NCBI RefSeq assembly: GCF_025685565.1
Contig: NZ_JAGSYE010000001.1
Location: 2,046,001-2,110,000, forward strand
DNA from: Granulicella aggregans
Lineage (GTDB): Bacteria > Acidobacteriota > Terriglobia > Terriglobales > Acidobacteriaceae
Reading direction: 5' to 3'
DNA length: 64,000 nt
Position 1 is the first letter of the stretch; the number at the start of each line of letters is the position of its first letter. This document shows, in pieces, positions 41,688 to 50,649 of this stretch. The notes beneath the pieces are model-generated. The model ran no database searches. It was not told where the DNA came from and saw nothing but the letters and a program-made list of their open reading frames with translations. The position numbers were made by a program, and so were the translations under genes.

Positions 41688-42041
41688 TTGAATCAGAAGG
41701 TCAAAAAGCTCATTCAGAAGTTAGGCGAAGCGATCCACGAGTCCGTTTCGGAGTCGGAGAACATCGCTGGCGTGGTCAAGAACATTCGTGAGCAGGGTTT
41801 CGATGTTCTGCTGATGCTTGAGGCGACCATTGGTCTGAACGAAGTGGAAGAGGAAGAAGAGGTCACGGCGGAGGATTCGACCGATGAGCGTGCGGAGGGT
41901 CCATTCACGAAGAACGACTTGAGCTTCCTCCGGTCTTTGCGGATCAGCCTTTCTGAAAATGAGGTTGAGGCCGGCCCGAGCCAGTTGATGCCGCCGGGTT
42001 CTTCAGACGGTAGCGCAACCGGCGAGCACTCAGCTAACTAA
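41688..42041 (+). CDS. hypothetical acidic protein (TTG start)
   Basis: 117 residues. A perfect GGAGGT five to six bases before a TTG at 41688 decides the start; the open frame back to 41589 has non-coding composition. NQKVKKLIQKLGEAIHESVSESENIAGVVKNIREQGFDVLLMLEATIGLNEVEEEEE suggests two helices, then an acidic linker and FTKNDLSFLRSLRISL. The pattern of a regulatory small protein is plausible, but no family is recognised. It lies upstream of glgC by 268 bp on the same strand; no other feature was found in that gap. Confidence 0.65.
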   Translation: MNQKVKKLIQKLGEAIHESVSESENIAGVVKNIREQGFDVLLMLEATIGLNEVEEEEEVTAEDSTDERAEGPFTKNDLSFLRSLRISLSENEVEAGPSQLMPPGSSDGSATGEHSAN

Positions 42042-42309
42042 GTCGTCTGCAGCCGGATCCTCGGGTCAGGCGATGTCGCTGTACTGTCCTTGATTTCGCT
42101 GGATCTCTCGGTGCGTCTGAATCGGTTAGGTAGCGCGGTCGCGGGGTGGGCGACGGTGCGACCCTTGTTGTCGGCTCACGGGCCTTTGCGCGGACGTAGT
42201 CCAATCGCAACTCTCATATGGTAGACTCCGGCATTCCTAGACGTGATGAAGAAATCCTGCATCGGACACTAGGACAGCTAAGTCTATGGATTGAGAGGTT
42301 GGCGAAGTT

Positions 42310-43572
42310 ATGAGAGATACCTTAGGAGTTCTGCTGGCCGGTGGCGCAGGCGAGCGTTTGTTCCCGCTGACGCGCGACCGGGCAAAGCCGGCCGTTCCGT
42401 TTGCGGGCCAGTACCGGATCATCGACATCACCCTATCGAACTGCATCAACTCCGACCTTCGCCGGGTGTACATCCTTACGCAGTACAAGGCGCTTTCGTT
42501 GAACCGCCATATCCGTGAAGGCTGGGGGCCGGTGGTTGCGAATGAGCTTGGTGAGTTCATTGAGATCCTGCCGCCGATGCAGCGCGTGAGCAAGAACTGG
42601 TACACGGGCACAGCGGACGCGGTATATCAGAATATCTACTCGATCGGTGCCGAACAGCCGAAGTACGTGATCATCCTTTCGGGCGACCATATCTACAAGA
42701 TGAACTACGGACTGATGCTTGATCAGCATCGGGAGTCTGGCGCGGCTGTGACGCTGGCTACGCTGCCCATCCGTCCAGAGGAAGTCAGACAGTTCGGCGT
42801 GGTGGAAGTGGCGCGTAATGGCGAGGTCACTGGCTTCGAGGAGAAGCCAACGGAGACCAAGATGCGGTCGCCGTTCATGCCGGAGATGGTGGACGCGTCG
42901 ATGGGCATCTACATCTTCAATACGGACGTGCTGCTGCCGGAACTGATCAAGGACGCTGAAGATCCGACCTCGAAGCACGACTTTGGGCATAACATCCTGC
43001 CGAACATCCTGGGCAAGTACAAGATGTGCGCTTACAACTTCGTGGACGAGAACAAGCAGAAGGCGCTCTACTGGCGTGATGTGGGAACGCTGGAGGCGTA
43101 CTACGAGGCGAACATGGATGTAGCGACGGTTTCGCCTACGTTCAACCTGTACGACAAGAGCTGGCCGATGCGGACACGGTCGTATCAGTATCCGCCGGCG
43201 AAGTTCGTCTTCGGTGAGCCGGGCAGAACGGGCATGGCGATCAACTCGATCGTCTGTTCGGGATCGATCGTCTCGGGAGCGGTGGTGCGGAACAGCGTGC
43301 TGTCGCAGGATGTGCGTGTGAACTCCTATGCGGATGTGGACTCGAGCGTGATCTTTACTCACGTCAACATCGGGCGGCACTGCCGGATTCGGCATGCGAT
43401 CATCGACCGCGATGTGCATATTCCGGACGGAACGGTGATTGGATACGATCCGGTCGAGGACAAGAAGAACTACTTCGTCTCGCAGAACGGGCTGACGGTG
43501 GTGACTAGGGACTATTCGGTGTATGAGAATCCCGTGTCGCCGGACTTTCTGCAACCAGGGGGGACCTGGTAA
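42310..43572 (+). CDS. glgC: glucose-1-phosphate adenylyltransferase
   Basis: 420 residues. It makes ADP-glucose, the committed step of glycogen synthesis, and is usually controlled by fructose-1,6-bisphosphate and AMP. GVLLAGGAGERLFPLTRDRAKPAVPFAGQYRIIDITLSN holds the nucleotidyltransferase signature. SGDHIYKMNY, VVEVARNGEVTGFEEKP (with the ADP-glucose contact Glu/Lys) and WRDVGTLEAYYEANMD are classic GlgC. The C-terminal part is a left-handed beta-helix ending in GYDPVEDKKNYFVS. It is monocistronic; other glg genes are not in the window. Confidence 0.95.
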   Translation: MRDTLGVLLAGGAGERLFPLTRDRAKPAVPFAGQYRIIDITLSNCINSDLRRVYILTQYKALSLNRHIREGWGPVVANELGEFIEILPPMQRVSKNWYTGTADAVYQNIYSIGAEQPKYVIILSGDHIYKMNYGLMLDQHRESGAAVTLATLPIRPEEVRQFGVVEVARNGEVTGFEEKPTETKMRSPFMPEMVDASMGIYIFNTDVLLPELIKDAEDPTSKHDFGHNILPNILGKYKMCAYNFVDENKQKALYWRDVGTLEAYYEANMDVATVSPTFNLYDKSWPMRTRSYQYPPAKFVFGEPGRTGMAINSIVCSGSIVSGAVVRNSVLSQDVRVNSYADVDSSVIFTHVNIGRHCRIRHAIIDRDVHIPDGTVIGYDPVEDKKNYFVSQNGLTVVTRDYSVYENPVSPDFLQPGGTW

Positions 43573-43594
43573 GAGGTCGTTGGCGTCAAGAAGG

Positions 43595-43622
43595 TGGGCG
43601 GAGAGGATATCCTCTCCGCCCA
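43595..43622. terminator. two-way terminator between glgC and the barrel protein gene
   Basis: Perfect 28-bp palindrome (arms 43595-43608 and 43609-43622, centre GGATATCC) lying between convergent genes, 23 bases after the glgC stop and 20 before the other. It would form a GC-rich hairpin on either strand. TTCTC follows on the plus strand. Confidence 0.8.
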
Positions 43623-43641
43623 TTCTCTTGATGCAAGAGTC

Positions 43642-44334
43642 TTACTGCTTGCCGAAGCGGTAGATGACGCCGGCGGATATGGCGAAGAACTCGCGGTACT
43701 CGGTGCCGAAGTGCTCGATGATGAGATCGGGCTGGAGCCGGAAGGCGAGGTTCTTCGAGCGGTTGTAGTCGAGGCTGCCGCCGAAGGCTCCGATGGGCTT
43801 GGTGCGGTCGGTGTAGAGACCGACGTCATAGTTCGTTGGACCTTCAAACTGGCCATGGGCAACGCCAATGAGAGCGTGGTAGTCGACTGCGGCGTAGTGG
43901 TTTTTCGGTCCGCGGTACTGGACTCCGGCCATGCCCGCGTTCAGGAAGACGAGTTGGCGGCTGGGCCGGAAGCTGGCGGGGCTGGGCAGGACGGGGGTGG
44001 TTCCGCCCTCAAAGCGATAGTCGCCAGCGATGCCGAGACGGCTGGTCAGCCAGTAGGTGCCCATCAATTCGCCGCCGCCAAGGTTCATGCGTTTGGGAAG
44101 GTCCTGGCCGGCCTGGAAGTTCATGAAATTGATGCCACCGTAGACCTCGTACTTGTTGTCGTAGGTGGCCTGCGCTGCGGGGCCGATCTTTCCGTTCTGC
44201 GCCTGGGCTGAGGTTGCGAGTGTTGCCATTGCAAGGGCGGCTGCGGCAAAGGCCGCGAATACGGCTAACTTTCCTTTGGGCCCGGCGGTACGGCTATGCG
44301 CTTCTGCTGCCGGGGCGGTCATCAATCTCAGCAT
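43642..44334 (-). CDS. outer-membrane beta-barrel protein
   Basis: 230 residues. A signal peptide (KLAVFAAFAAAALAMATLATSAQAQ) follows an unusually long basic N-region. The mature part has alternating amphipathic strands (YEVYGGINFMNF, LGIAGDYRFEGG, HYAAVDYHALIGV, NLAFRLQPDLIIEHF) and ends in an aromatic strand (ISAGVIYRFGKQ), close to the OmpA/Omp-beta-brl pattern. GGAGAACA precedes the ATG at 44334; the frame stays open to 44433. An eight-stranded porin-like barrel is inferred; a specific role is not known. Confidence 0.75.
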   Translation of the reverse strand: MLRLMTAPAAEAHSRTAGPKGKLAVFAAFAAAALAMATLATSAQAQNGKIGPAAQATYDNKYEVYGGINFMNFQAGQDLPKRMNLGGGELMGTYWLTSRLGIAGDYRFEGGTTPVLPSPASFRPSRQLVFLNAGMAGVQYRGPKNHYAAVDYHALIGVAHGQFEGPTNYDVGLYTDRTKPIGAFGGSLDYNRSKNLAFRLQPDLIIEHFGTEYREFFAISAGVIYRFGKQ

Positions 44335-44530
44335 TGTTCTCCAGATCTGTCTGCGAAGTTTCGTGAATCGCGTTCTGTATCCAAGATATACCGTTTCGGC
44401 TGCATCTGGCCCGGTGGCGGCATCGTAGTTCAAGAGGGGCTGCTGCGGTGAAGCCGAAGCAGCGATCCTTATGCGACAATGAAGGCTATCGGCAGGCTTC
44501 TGCAGTAGGCCGGGAGTGGGAGAGTATACG

Positions 44531-44743
44531 ATGGGCGATCTATTTCAACCTACGCACCTGATGGTGATTGGAATTGTGCTGCTGGTGCTGTTCGGCGGCA
44601 AGAAGCTGCCAGAACTCGGCAAGGGACTGGGCGAAGGGCTTCGTGGCTTTAAGGACGGCATGAAGGGTGTGACGGAAGACCCGGCCAAGCCTGGTGATAC
44701 GGCCCACACGGTTACACCGAAGGCGGAAGAGTCCGTCAAATAG
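44531..44743 (+). CDS. tatA: twin-arginine translocase subunit TatA/E
   Basis: 70 residues. The N-terminal membrane helix (HLMVIGIVLLVLFGGKKLPELGKGLGEGLRGFKDGMKG) has the family pattern: hydrophobic helix, FGxxKLPE, then the amphipathic GxGxxxxxFK helix. It forms the channel through which folded Tat substrates pass. An upstream in-frame ATG at 44516 gives five extra residues; GGGAG supports the ATG at 44531. tatB and tatC are not in the window, so this is an isolated tatA. Confidence 0.92.
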   Translation: MGDLFQPTHLMVIGIVLLVLFGGKKLPELGKGLGEGLRGFKDGMKGVTEDPAKPGDTAHTVTPKAEESVK

Positions 44744-44784
44744 CGTTGTACGGTGTGTGTTTTACGTTGTAAGTGCGGCAGTCG

Positions 44785-45726
44785 CTAGAGAGTGATCATG
44801 ACGACCGCGGCTGCGGCGATAGCCATACCGAGGCCCTGGCGCTTGCTGAGACGCTCCTTGAGGACGATGCCTGCCAGCAGGATCGTCGTTGTCGGGTAGA
44901 GCGAGGCCAGAACGGCTGCGACATCAAGGCGACCGGCGCGCGTGGCCGAGATATAGAGCATATTTCCGCAGGTATCGAGCACAGCGGTTGAGAGTGACCA
45001 CAGGATAGCGGCTTTCGGCAGGCCAAAGACCGTCTTGCGCGAAGGCGGTGAGGCAACTCCGGCGGGGCTGTTCCCTGTCCGTCCCGCTCCGGCAAGCGTC
45101 AGAACGAGAAGGAGCAGCGAGCAGGTGGTGATGCTGCCCATGCGGGCGGTGGCCATCGGCCAGACGACGCCTCCGGCTCCTGCCATCTTCAGAGCGATGA
45201 AATAGAGGCCGAAGCCAGTTCCGGCAACGATGGCCAGAGCCATGGTGGACGAAGCGGGCGGCGCTTCAGGGTGTTCGAGTACGCCGGTGGGCGCGGCGGC
45301 GACCATCCATATGGCGATGCCTGCTATGGCGAAGCCAACGAGGCGGAGAACGCCGGGGGAGCCATCCGACGCGATGGCGAAGGTTGCCGGGACAGCAGCG
45401 GCGAGGAGACCGCTGACGGCTGCCGAGGCCCCCATGGCACCACGAGCCAACGCGATATAAAAGCAGGCGAGCGAGAGACCGCCAGTGACTCCCGCGCTGA
45501 TGCCCCAGAGCAGCAGCGTGCCGTGGGGCATGCTGTCGCCGCGTAGGTGGGCGATGGTTGCGAGGATGCAGAGGCTTGTGAAGTGGCTTATGAGGATGAC
45601 GCGCAAAGCAGAGCGCAGCGATCCGCCAGCGAGCTGCGCGCCCATGCCGCCGGAGAAGTCGCCTCCGCCCCATAGGACGGCGGCGAGCAGCCCCATGAGG
45701 ACATTCGCTTGAATTGGAACGATCAT
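44785..45726 (-). CDS. EamA/DMT-superfamily transporter
   Basis: 313 residues with ten membrane helices in two EamA repeats. QANVLMGLLAAVLWGGGDFSGG opens the first repeat. The second half has VLDTCGNMLYISATRAGRLDVAAVLASLYPTTTILLAGIVLKERLSKRQGLGMAIAAAAVVMI, the diagnostic xSLYPxxTxLLAxxxLxExLSxxQ end of the family. Such proteins export metabolites or amino acids; the substrate is unknown. The start at 45726 is chosen because earlier residues are Pro/Arg-rich and overlap the VWA gene. The VWA gene upstream ends only 13 bp before it, so they may be co-transcribed. Confidence 0.85.
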   Translation of the reverse strand: MIVPIQANVLMGLLAAVLWGGGDFSGGMGAQLAGGSLRSALRVILISHFTSLCILATIAHLRGDSMPHGTLLLWGISAGVTGGLSLACFYIALARGAMGASAAVSGLLAAAVPATFAIASDGSPGVLRLVGFAIAGIAIWMVAAAPTGVLEHPEAPPASSTMALAIVAGTGFGLYFIALKMAGAGGVVWPMATARMGSITTCSLLLLVLTLAGAGRTGNSPAGVASPPSRKTVFGLPKAAILWSLSTAVLDTCGNMLYISATRAGRLDVAAVLASLYPTTTILLAGIVLKERLSKRQGLGMAIAAAAVVMITL

Positions 45727-45739
45727 GCTTCGCCCGCGC

Positions 45740-47113
45740 TTACTTGCCGGGCGGAGGCGTGGGCGCTGCCGGAGCGTTGGTGGAGGCGGGTGCATTGGGA
45801 CTGACGGCGTCGATCGCGGAGGGATAGTAGCCGTCGCGAGAGATGACGTTCAGATTCGGGCGAAGGACTCGAACCTCGGTCTTGCGGTACTTGCCGTCGA
45901 TGAAGGGCTCATGGGTGTAGTAGCCGACGGTGTACTGGGTGCGGACTTCCTTAGTGATCTCAGAGAAGCTCTCTTCGATACCCTTGGTGCGGAACTCGGA
46001 GGCCATCTGGCCGCCGGTTGCTGCAGCGTAGCGCGGGAGGATATCGTCACGCATCTGGAAGGGCATGTGGTAGCGGTCGAGGAAACCCAGGAACGGCGTG
46101 GCGGAGTCGCCCACGATGGTGCCGTATACCTGAATCTCGTGCGTCTGCAGGTACTTCACCACCTCCTTGAATTTGGCCTTGCTGCCGTACTCCTTGCCAT
46201 CGCTAATGACGTAGATGATGCGGCGGCGACCGCGGCCGGTCTTGGTCAGGGCTACGGCGGCCTCAAGAATGGCGTCGTTGAGCGTGTGCAGTTCCTTGGG
46301 CGCGTTCAGCGTCATCCCGGGATTGTTGCGAACCGGTGAGGTGTTGGGGTCGAATTGGGAGTTGTTAATGACGGTCGTTTGGGCCAGAGGGCCGGTGGTG
46401 CCCATGATTGGATCGCGGCCCTTGCCCTTGGAGCGTTCGAGGACAGCGGTGACACGGGCGCTCTGCGCGGCGGTGAAGTCGGTCTGCATCTGCGGGCCGT
46501 TGTTGTAGGTGAAGATGGCGATCTGGTCATAAGGGGTAAAGGCACCCTGCAGCGCGGAGAGCGCGTTGTTGACCTTGGTCATGGTGTCGAAGGGGACGCT
46601 CTGGTCGATGACGAGGGCGACGGAGAGTGGAAAGGGATCCGAGGTGAAGATGGCCATGTGCTGGCGGACACCGTTCTCGTAGATGCGGACCTCGCGCCAG
46701 TCGATGCCGGGGACGAGGTGGCCCTTGGAGTCCTTGACCGTGAAGGGGGTCTGGACGAAGTTGACGGTCACGGGAGCCAGAGTGAAGGCCTTGATACCTT
46801 CGCCGGGTGCGGTGACTTCGGGGGCGGGCCCGTCATCGGCTGAGGGGGTGACCTTTTTTTGCGGGTCGGTGAGGTGGGGAGCGTCCGAGTCAGAGGGCGC
46901 AGGGCCGTCGCCGTTCGAGGTCGATGTGGTGCCGATGCCGGGGGTAACGTTGCCCAGATCCGGAATGGTCTGCGGCTTGGGAGCATCGGGAATGGCGGCG
47001 GGCTGGGACTGGGGCGCAGGCGCGGTCTGTTGTGCGACTCCGGCGTTCTGGGCGAGCATGAGGCCAGCCAATGCGGCCGCGATTACGTTGTGCTTCACTT
47101 TATCGATCTCCAA
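45740..47113 (-). CDS. exported von Willebrand factor A domain protein, incomplete MIDAS
   Basis: 457 residues. A signal peptide (VIAAALAGLMLAQNAGVAQQ) is followed by a Pro/Ala-rich linker to about residue 110. A strand-rich part (VTVNFVQTPFTVKDSKGHLVPGIDWREVRIYENG) comes before the VWA domain. The metal site is degenerate: Asp170-Gln-Ser172-Val-Pro174, with Pro for the last Ser of DxSxS. GRRRIIYVISDGKEYGSK keeps the central strand and Asp. This family is common in Acidobacteria and probably mediates protein contacts in the periplasm. The C-terminus ends in Pro/Ala repeats. Confidence 0.8.
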   Translation of the reverse strand: MEIDKVKHNVIAAALAGLMLAQNAGVAQQTAPAPQSQPAAIPDAPKPQTIPDLGNVTPGIGTTSTSNGDGPAPSDSDAPHLTDPQKKVTPSADDGPAPEVTAPGEGIKAFTLAPVTVNFVQTPFTVKDSKGHLVPGIDWREVRIYENGVRQHMAIFTSDPFPLSVALVIDQSVPFDTMTKVNNALSALQGAFTPYDQIAIFTYNNGPQMQTDFTAAQSARVTAVLERSKGKGRDPIMGTTGPLAQTTVINNSQFDPNTSPVRNNPGMTLNAPKELHTLNDAILEAAVALTKTGRGRRRIIYVISDGKEYGSKAKFKEVVKYLQTHEIQVYGTIVGDSATPFLGFLDRYHMPFQMRDDILPRYAAATGGQMASEFRTKGIEESFSEITKEVRTQYTVGYYTHEPFIDGKYRKTEVRVLRPNLNVISRDGYYPSAIDAVSPNAPASTNAPAAPTPPPGK

Positions 47114-47349
47114 GGTCCCGGCATGCAGGTTTCCCGACTACCAGACTATCAGTGTGCCGCTAGAGCGTCATTCGCCGACGTAACTTGCGGTGGCCTAAAG
47201 GTTGGACGCAGGAGAGGGGAACTCCGTTGCGCGGAAGGGTGGGTCGCCGCAGTCGACAGAATCGTGAAATGACGCGGCGAAGGCTTGCTGACCCTCGGCG
47301 CGAGTAGAATTTGGCTGACTCCGGACGGAGTTGCACGTCTAAGGAGTGT

Positions 47350-48405
47350 ATGCGCCTGCTCTCTGCTCTAATTCCGCGTCCCGGTCTTTCTCTCGGTCTG
47401 ATGACCGTCCTTCTGCTGACCACCTCCGCGTTGCGTGCCCAGGAGGCACCGTCGCCTGGTGGGCCTCCGCCGCCGAGCACCGCCGCAGGCCAGCAGGAGA
47501 GCGAAGATTCGCCCGTAGCGACGCTGAAGGTGCAGACCAACCTGGTAAACGTGTACTTCTCGGTGCGTGACAAGAACGGGTTCATCACCAACCTGAAGAA
47601 GGATGATTGCTCGATCGAAGAGGACAAGGTTCCGCAGAAGATCAAGAACTTTACCCAGGAGAAGAACCTTCCGCTGACCATCGGGATTCTGCTGGACACC
47701 AGCGGAAGTCAGATGCACGTGTTGCCGCTCGAGCAGGAGTCTGGCGCACAGTTTTTGAAGGATGTGCTGACACCGAAGGACGAGGCGTTTCTGATCTCGT
47801 TCGACGTGAATGTGGACCTGCTGGCGGACTATACGAACTCGCCGCGTGAGATCAAGCGCGCTCTGGATAAGGCGCAGATCAACACCGGTGCGGGATCGGG
47901 TTCGGTGACTGGTAATGGCGCGGCACGAGGGACATTGCTATACGACGCGGTGTATCTGGCGGCGAATGACAAGCTGAAGCAGGAGGCGGGCCGGAAGATC
48001 CTGGTGCTGCTGACCGATGGCGGCGACCAGGGCTCGCAGGAGACGATCAAAACAGCGGCTGAAGCGGCGCAGAAGGCGAACGCGATCGTGTATGTGATCC
48101 TGATCGCCGACCGTGGTTTTTATAGCGGGATGGGGATGGGCTTCTCCGGGGACGGCGACATGGAGAAGCTGGCCAAGGACACCGGCGGGCGAGTGATCAA
48201 CGTGGGCAACGATGGCAAGCGTCTGGAGGCAGCGTTTCAGCAGATATCGGACGAGTTGCGTACACAGTACCTGGCCAGCTACACGCCGACCAATGACAAG
48301 CAGGATGGGACGTTCCGCAAGCTGCAGTTGACCTGCCAGAAGGATCAGAAGGTGCAGGCTCGGCGCGGGTATTACGCGGTGGCGGACGCTTCGGGGGACC
48401 AGTAA
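47350..48405 (+). CDS. exported von Willebrand factor A domain protein, intact MIDAS
   Basis: 351 residues. AAGGAG lies right before the ATG at 47350. A signal peptide (LGLMTVLLLTTSALRAQ) is followed by a linker, then NVYFSVRDKNGFITNLKKDDCSIEEDKVPQKI, the same pre-VWA module as in the divergent neighbour. The VWA domain has an intact metal site DTSGS (116-120) and KILVLLTDGGDQGS. It ends YLASYTPTNDKQDGTFRKLQL, also shared with the neighbour (YTVGYYTHEP...YRKTEV). The two genes are old duplicates, face away from each other over 236 bp and differ in metal binding. Confidence 0.85.
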   Translation: MRLLSALIPRPGLSLGLMTVLLLTTSALRAQEAPSPGGPPPPSTAAGQQESEDSPVATLKVQTNLVNVYFSVRDKNGFITNLKKDDCSIEEDKVPQKIKNFTQEKNLPLTIGILLDTSGSQMHVLPLEQESGAQFLKDVLTPKDEAFLISFDVNVDLLADYTNSPREIKRALDKAQINTGAGSGSVTGNGAARGTLLYDAVYLAANDKLKQEAGRKILVLLTDGGDQGSQETIKTAAEAAQKANAIVYVILIADRGFYSGMGMGFSGDGDMEKLAKDTGGRVINVGNDGKRLEAAFQQISDELRTQYLASYTPTNDKQDGTFRKLQLTCQKDQKVQARRGYYAVADASGDQ

Positions 48406-48420
48406 GACAGCTGTGGCGAG

Positions 48421-48462
48421 ACCCACTCATCGCGAAAGACAAATGCACGATGAATGGGGCAC
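48421..48462. repeat. dispersed intergenic repeat, family B, copy 1
   Basis: ACCCACTCATCGCGAAAGAC then ATGCACGATGAATGGGGCAC. CCCA(C)TCATCG and CGATGAATGGG form a hairpin. A second copy is at 62653-62695. It lies between a VWA gene and hisA, convergent genes, and may act as terminator. Confidence 0.75.
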
Positions 48463-48500
48463 AGATTTGAGGTCACGGTGTAGGACTGAAGCGCAAGTGC

Positions 48501-49175
48501 TTAGGCTTCCATCGCTCCGGTGTAGACGGCCATTCCTGCGACGGCGTCGACGCCCATAGCGTCTAGTTCGTCGATCTCGGCGCGTTCCTTGATGCCCCCG
48601 GCAACGATCAGTTGACGGGCGGTTGTAGACCTGAGGATGGCGGCGACCTGCATGGGGAAGCCGGCCATGGTGCCTTCGATGTCGACGTGGGTGTAGAGGA
48701 AGGCCGAGCAAAAGTCTTCGAGCCAGGTGATGGCCTCTTCGGGCGTGAGGGCGACGGTGTCCTTCCAGCCCTTGATGGCAACTTGGCCGCCCTTGGTGTC
48801 TACTGAGAAGACGAGGGCGTCTTCACCGAGTGCTTTTTTGAGGCTGGCGGCGAAGGTCTTGTTCACTCCTTCGGGGCTGAAGAGGCTCGAGCCGTAGATG
48901 ACGCGCTTGGCTCCGGCGTTGAGCAGGGCCTGGCCATCTTCAGGAGTTTTCAGACCTCCGCCAACCTGGCAGGGAAGACGCTTGCAGACCATCTCGATGA
49001 GGGCGCGGTTGTCGCCCTGGCGCATGGCGGCGTCGAGGTCGATGAGCTGAACCATGGGGTACTTCGAGAAGCGGTCGATCCAGTAGTCGAAGTCGTCGAA
49101 GGAGAGGGCGAGGCGCTGGCCCTGGATGAGCTGGACGATCTTGCCGCCCATGAGGTCGATGGAGGGGATGAGCAT
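48501..49175 (-). CDS. hisA: ProFAR isomerase
   Basis: 224 residues, a half-barrel-duplicated TIM barrel like HisF. It isomerises ProFAR to PRFAR in histidine synthesis. MLIPSIDLMGGKIVQLIQGQ carries the catalytic Asp of strand 1; QVGGGLKT and DVDTKGG-like SVDTKGGQVAIKGW, then IVAGGIKERAEIDELDAMGVDAVAGMAVYTG, give the phosphate-binding loops. It is slightly shorter than usual. It is the last his gene here, separated from hisF by 147 bp filled with two family A repeats. Confidence 0.93.
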   Translation of the reverse strand: MLIPSIDLMGGKIVQLIQGQRLALSFDDFDYWIDRFSKYPMVQLIDLDAAMRQGDNRALIEMVCKRLPCQVGGGLKTPEDGQALLNAGAKRVIYGSSLFSPEGVNKTFAASLKKALGEDALVFSVDTKGGQVAIKGWKDTVALTPEEAITWLEDFCSAFLYTHVDIEGTMAGFPMQVAAILRSTTARQLIVAGGIKERAEIDELDAMGVDAVAGMAVYTGAMEA

Positions 49176-49205
49176 TTGTTCCTTTCAGGGTTACAAAAGC
49201 GAGGA

Positions 49206-49233
49206 GCAGATCCTCCGCTGCGCGAAGGATGAC
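49206..49233. repeat. dispersed repeat family A, variant in the hisF-hisA gap
   Basis: On the minus strand GTCATCCTTCGCGCAGCGGA then GGATCTGC. Family A by its GTCAT start and GATCTGC end. Confidence 0.65.
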
Positions 49234-49263
49234 AAAGGGTGGTGTTGGTGGCGTTACAAAAGC

Positions 49264-49297
49264 AAATGCGGGGATTCTTCGCTGCGCTCAGAATGAC
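49264..49297. repeat. dispersed repeat family A in the hisF-hisA gap
   Basis: On the minus strand GTCATTCTGAGCGCAGCGAA then GAATCCCCGCATTT, the clearest full-length copy of the longer form. Confidence 0.8.
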
Positions 49298-49322
49298 GGC
49301 TTTCAATTTGGTGGTTGCGAAT

Positions 49323-50114
49323 TTAGCAGGGAAGGCGGACGCTGATGCCGGCGCGCTGGAGTTCGGACTTTAGTGCGCGGGAGTCGGTGACGCCGAAGTG
49401 GAAGATGCTGGCGGCGAGCGCGGCGTCGGCTTTGCCGCCTCCTTCGTTGTGGCTGAAGACTTGAGCGAAGTGCGCGGCGGAGCCTGCGCCTCCAGACGCG
49501 ATGACGGGGATTTGCACGGCGGCGCTAACGCGGGCGGTGAGTTCGCAGTCGAAGCCCGCCCTCATGCCGTCGGTGTTCATGCTGGTCAGCAGGATCTCGC
49601 CTGCGCCGCGCTGCTCGGCCTCGCGGGCCCAGTCGATGACACGCAGACCGGTGGGTTTGCGGCCTCCGCTGACGTAGACCTCGGCTTCTCCCACGGGATC
49701 TGACGATGAGGCGTTCCGTCGGGCGTCGATGGCGACGATGACGGCCTGCGCACCGAAGCTCGCGCCGATCTCGCCGATGAGTTCCGGCCTTGCGATGGCG
49801 GAGGAGTTGATGCTGACCTTGTCGGCACCGGCGTTGAAGACGGCAGCCGCGTCTTCAGCCGAGCGGATGCCGCCGCCGACGGTGAAGGGGACGAAGAGCG
49901 CGGCGGCGGTGCGCTTGACGGTGTCGAGCAGTGTCCCGCGGCCTTCGTGGGTGGCGGTGATGTCGAGCAGGACGATCTCGTCCGCGCCGGAGACGGCGTG
50001 GCGACGGGCGAGTTCGGCGGGGTCGCCGGCGTCGATGATATCGACGAACTGGATGCCCTTGACGACGCGTCCGTCGCGGACGTCGAGGCAGGCGATGATT
50101 CGTTTGGTCAGCAT
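49323..50114 (-). CDS. hisF: imidazole glycerol phosphate synthase, cyclase subunit
   Basis: 263 residues. With HisH it turns PRFAR and ammonia into IGP and [36 protein letters not shown] holds the catalytic Asp11-type residue. [49 protein letters not shown] (second catalytic Asp region) and [13 protein letters not shown] are all typical. The start at 50114 is family-consistent; the frame stays open to 50255 inside the YcxB-like gene. Its start is four bases after that gene's stop, so translation is coupled. Confidence 0.95.
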   Translation of the reverse strand: MLTKRIIACLDVRDGRVVKGIQFVDIIDAGDPAELARRHAVSGADEIVLLDITATHEGRGTLLDTVKRTAAALFVPFTVGGGIRSAEDAAAVFNAGADKVSINSSAIARPELIGEIGASFGAQAVIVAIDARRNASSSDPVGEAEVYVSGGRKPTGLRVIDWAREAEQRGAGEILLTSMNTDGMRAGFDCELTARVSAAVQIPVIASGGAGSAAHFAQVFSHNEGGGKADAALAASIFHFGVTDSRALKSELQRAGISVRLPC

Positions 50115-50118
50115 GGGC

Positions 50119-50640
50119 CTATCGCTTTCCGTTTTTATCCAGCCAGGCCCGAAGCTCTGCCCAAGCCTCTTCAGGCATTGCCCGTTTCGGGACGAATAGG
50201 AACTTTTTCTTGCTAACCAAGAGAATTGCGATCTGCTCGTCTTCTGCAAAGCCATAAAAAGCGGCAGGAAGAAATCGACCCTCGCTTCTTCCGGGAATTC
50301 GAGAGATGAATTCGTTTTCAGTAAGTTCGTGCGAGACCGAATGTTCTAAGCCTCCGCCGGGGCTGAGCTGTTTGAATATCCTCCGTATCGTTATTGGGCG
50401 CATAATGGCGAGGTACAATCCGAACCAAGCTAACCCAGCGAGAATGCCGCCGATTGAGGCGGGATATTTGAAGTGCCGAAAGATGACATCGTATAGCAAG
50501 AGCCCGAGGGAGAGTGCACCGACGATTGGCAAAATTACAATCCAGAGGAAACCATTGATGCGTCGCCAAAGCGTCTGTCTCATGAACAGGCGCTGCGCGG
50601 CTTTGAAGTCTGCCAAGGTCAGTACGTATTCATAGGTCAT
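50119..50640 (-). CDS. YcxB-like membrane protein inside the his operon
   Basis: 173 residues. Two adjacent membrane helices ([27 protein letters not shown] and [21 protein letters not shown]) are followed by a soluble C-terminal domain with [28 protein letters not shown], the end signature of YcxB-like proteins. It has no obvious role in histidine synthesis, yet it is packed between hisH (9 bp) and hisF (4 bp) on the same strand, so it must be co-expressed. The family function is unknown. Confidence 0.75.
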   Translation of the reverse strand: MTYEYVLTLADFKAAQRLFMRQTLWRRINGFLWIVILPIVGALSLGLLLYDVIFRHFKYPASIGGILAGLAWFGLYLAIMRPITIRRIFKQLSPGGGLEHSVSHELTENEFISRIPGRSEGRFLPAAFYGFAEDEQIAILLVSKKKFLFVPKRAMPEEAWAELRAWLDKNGKR

Positions 50641-50649
50641 TGTGGCTCC

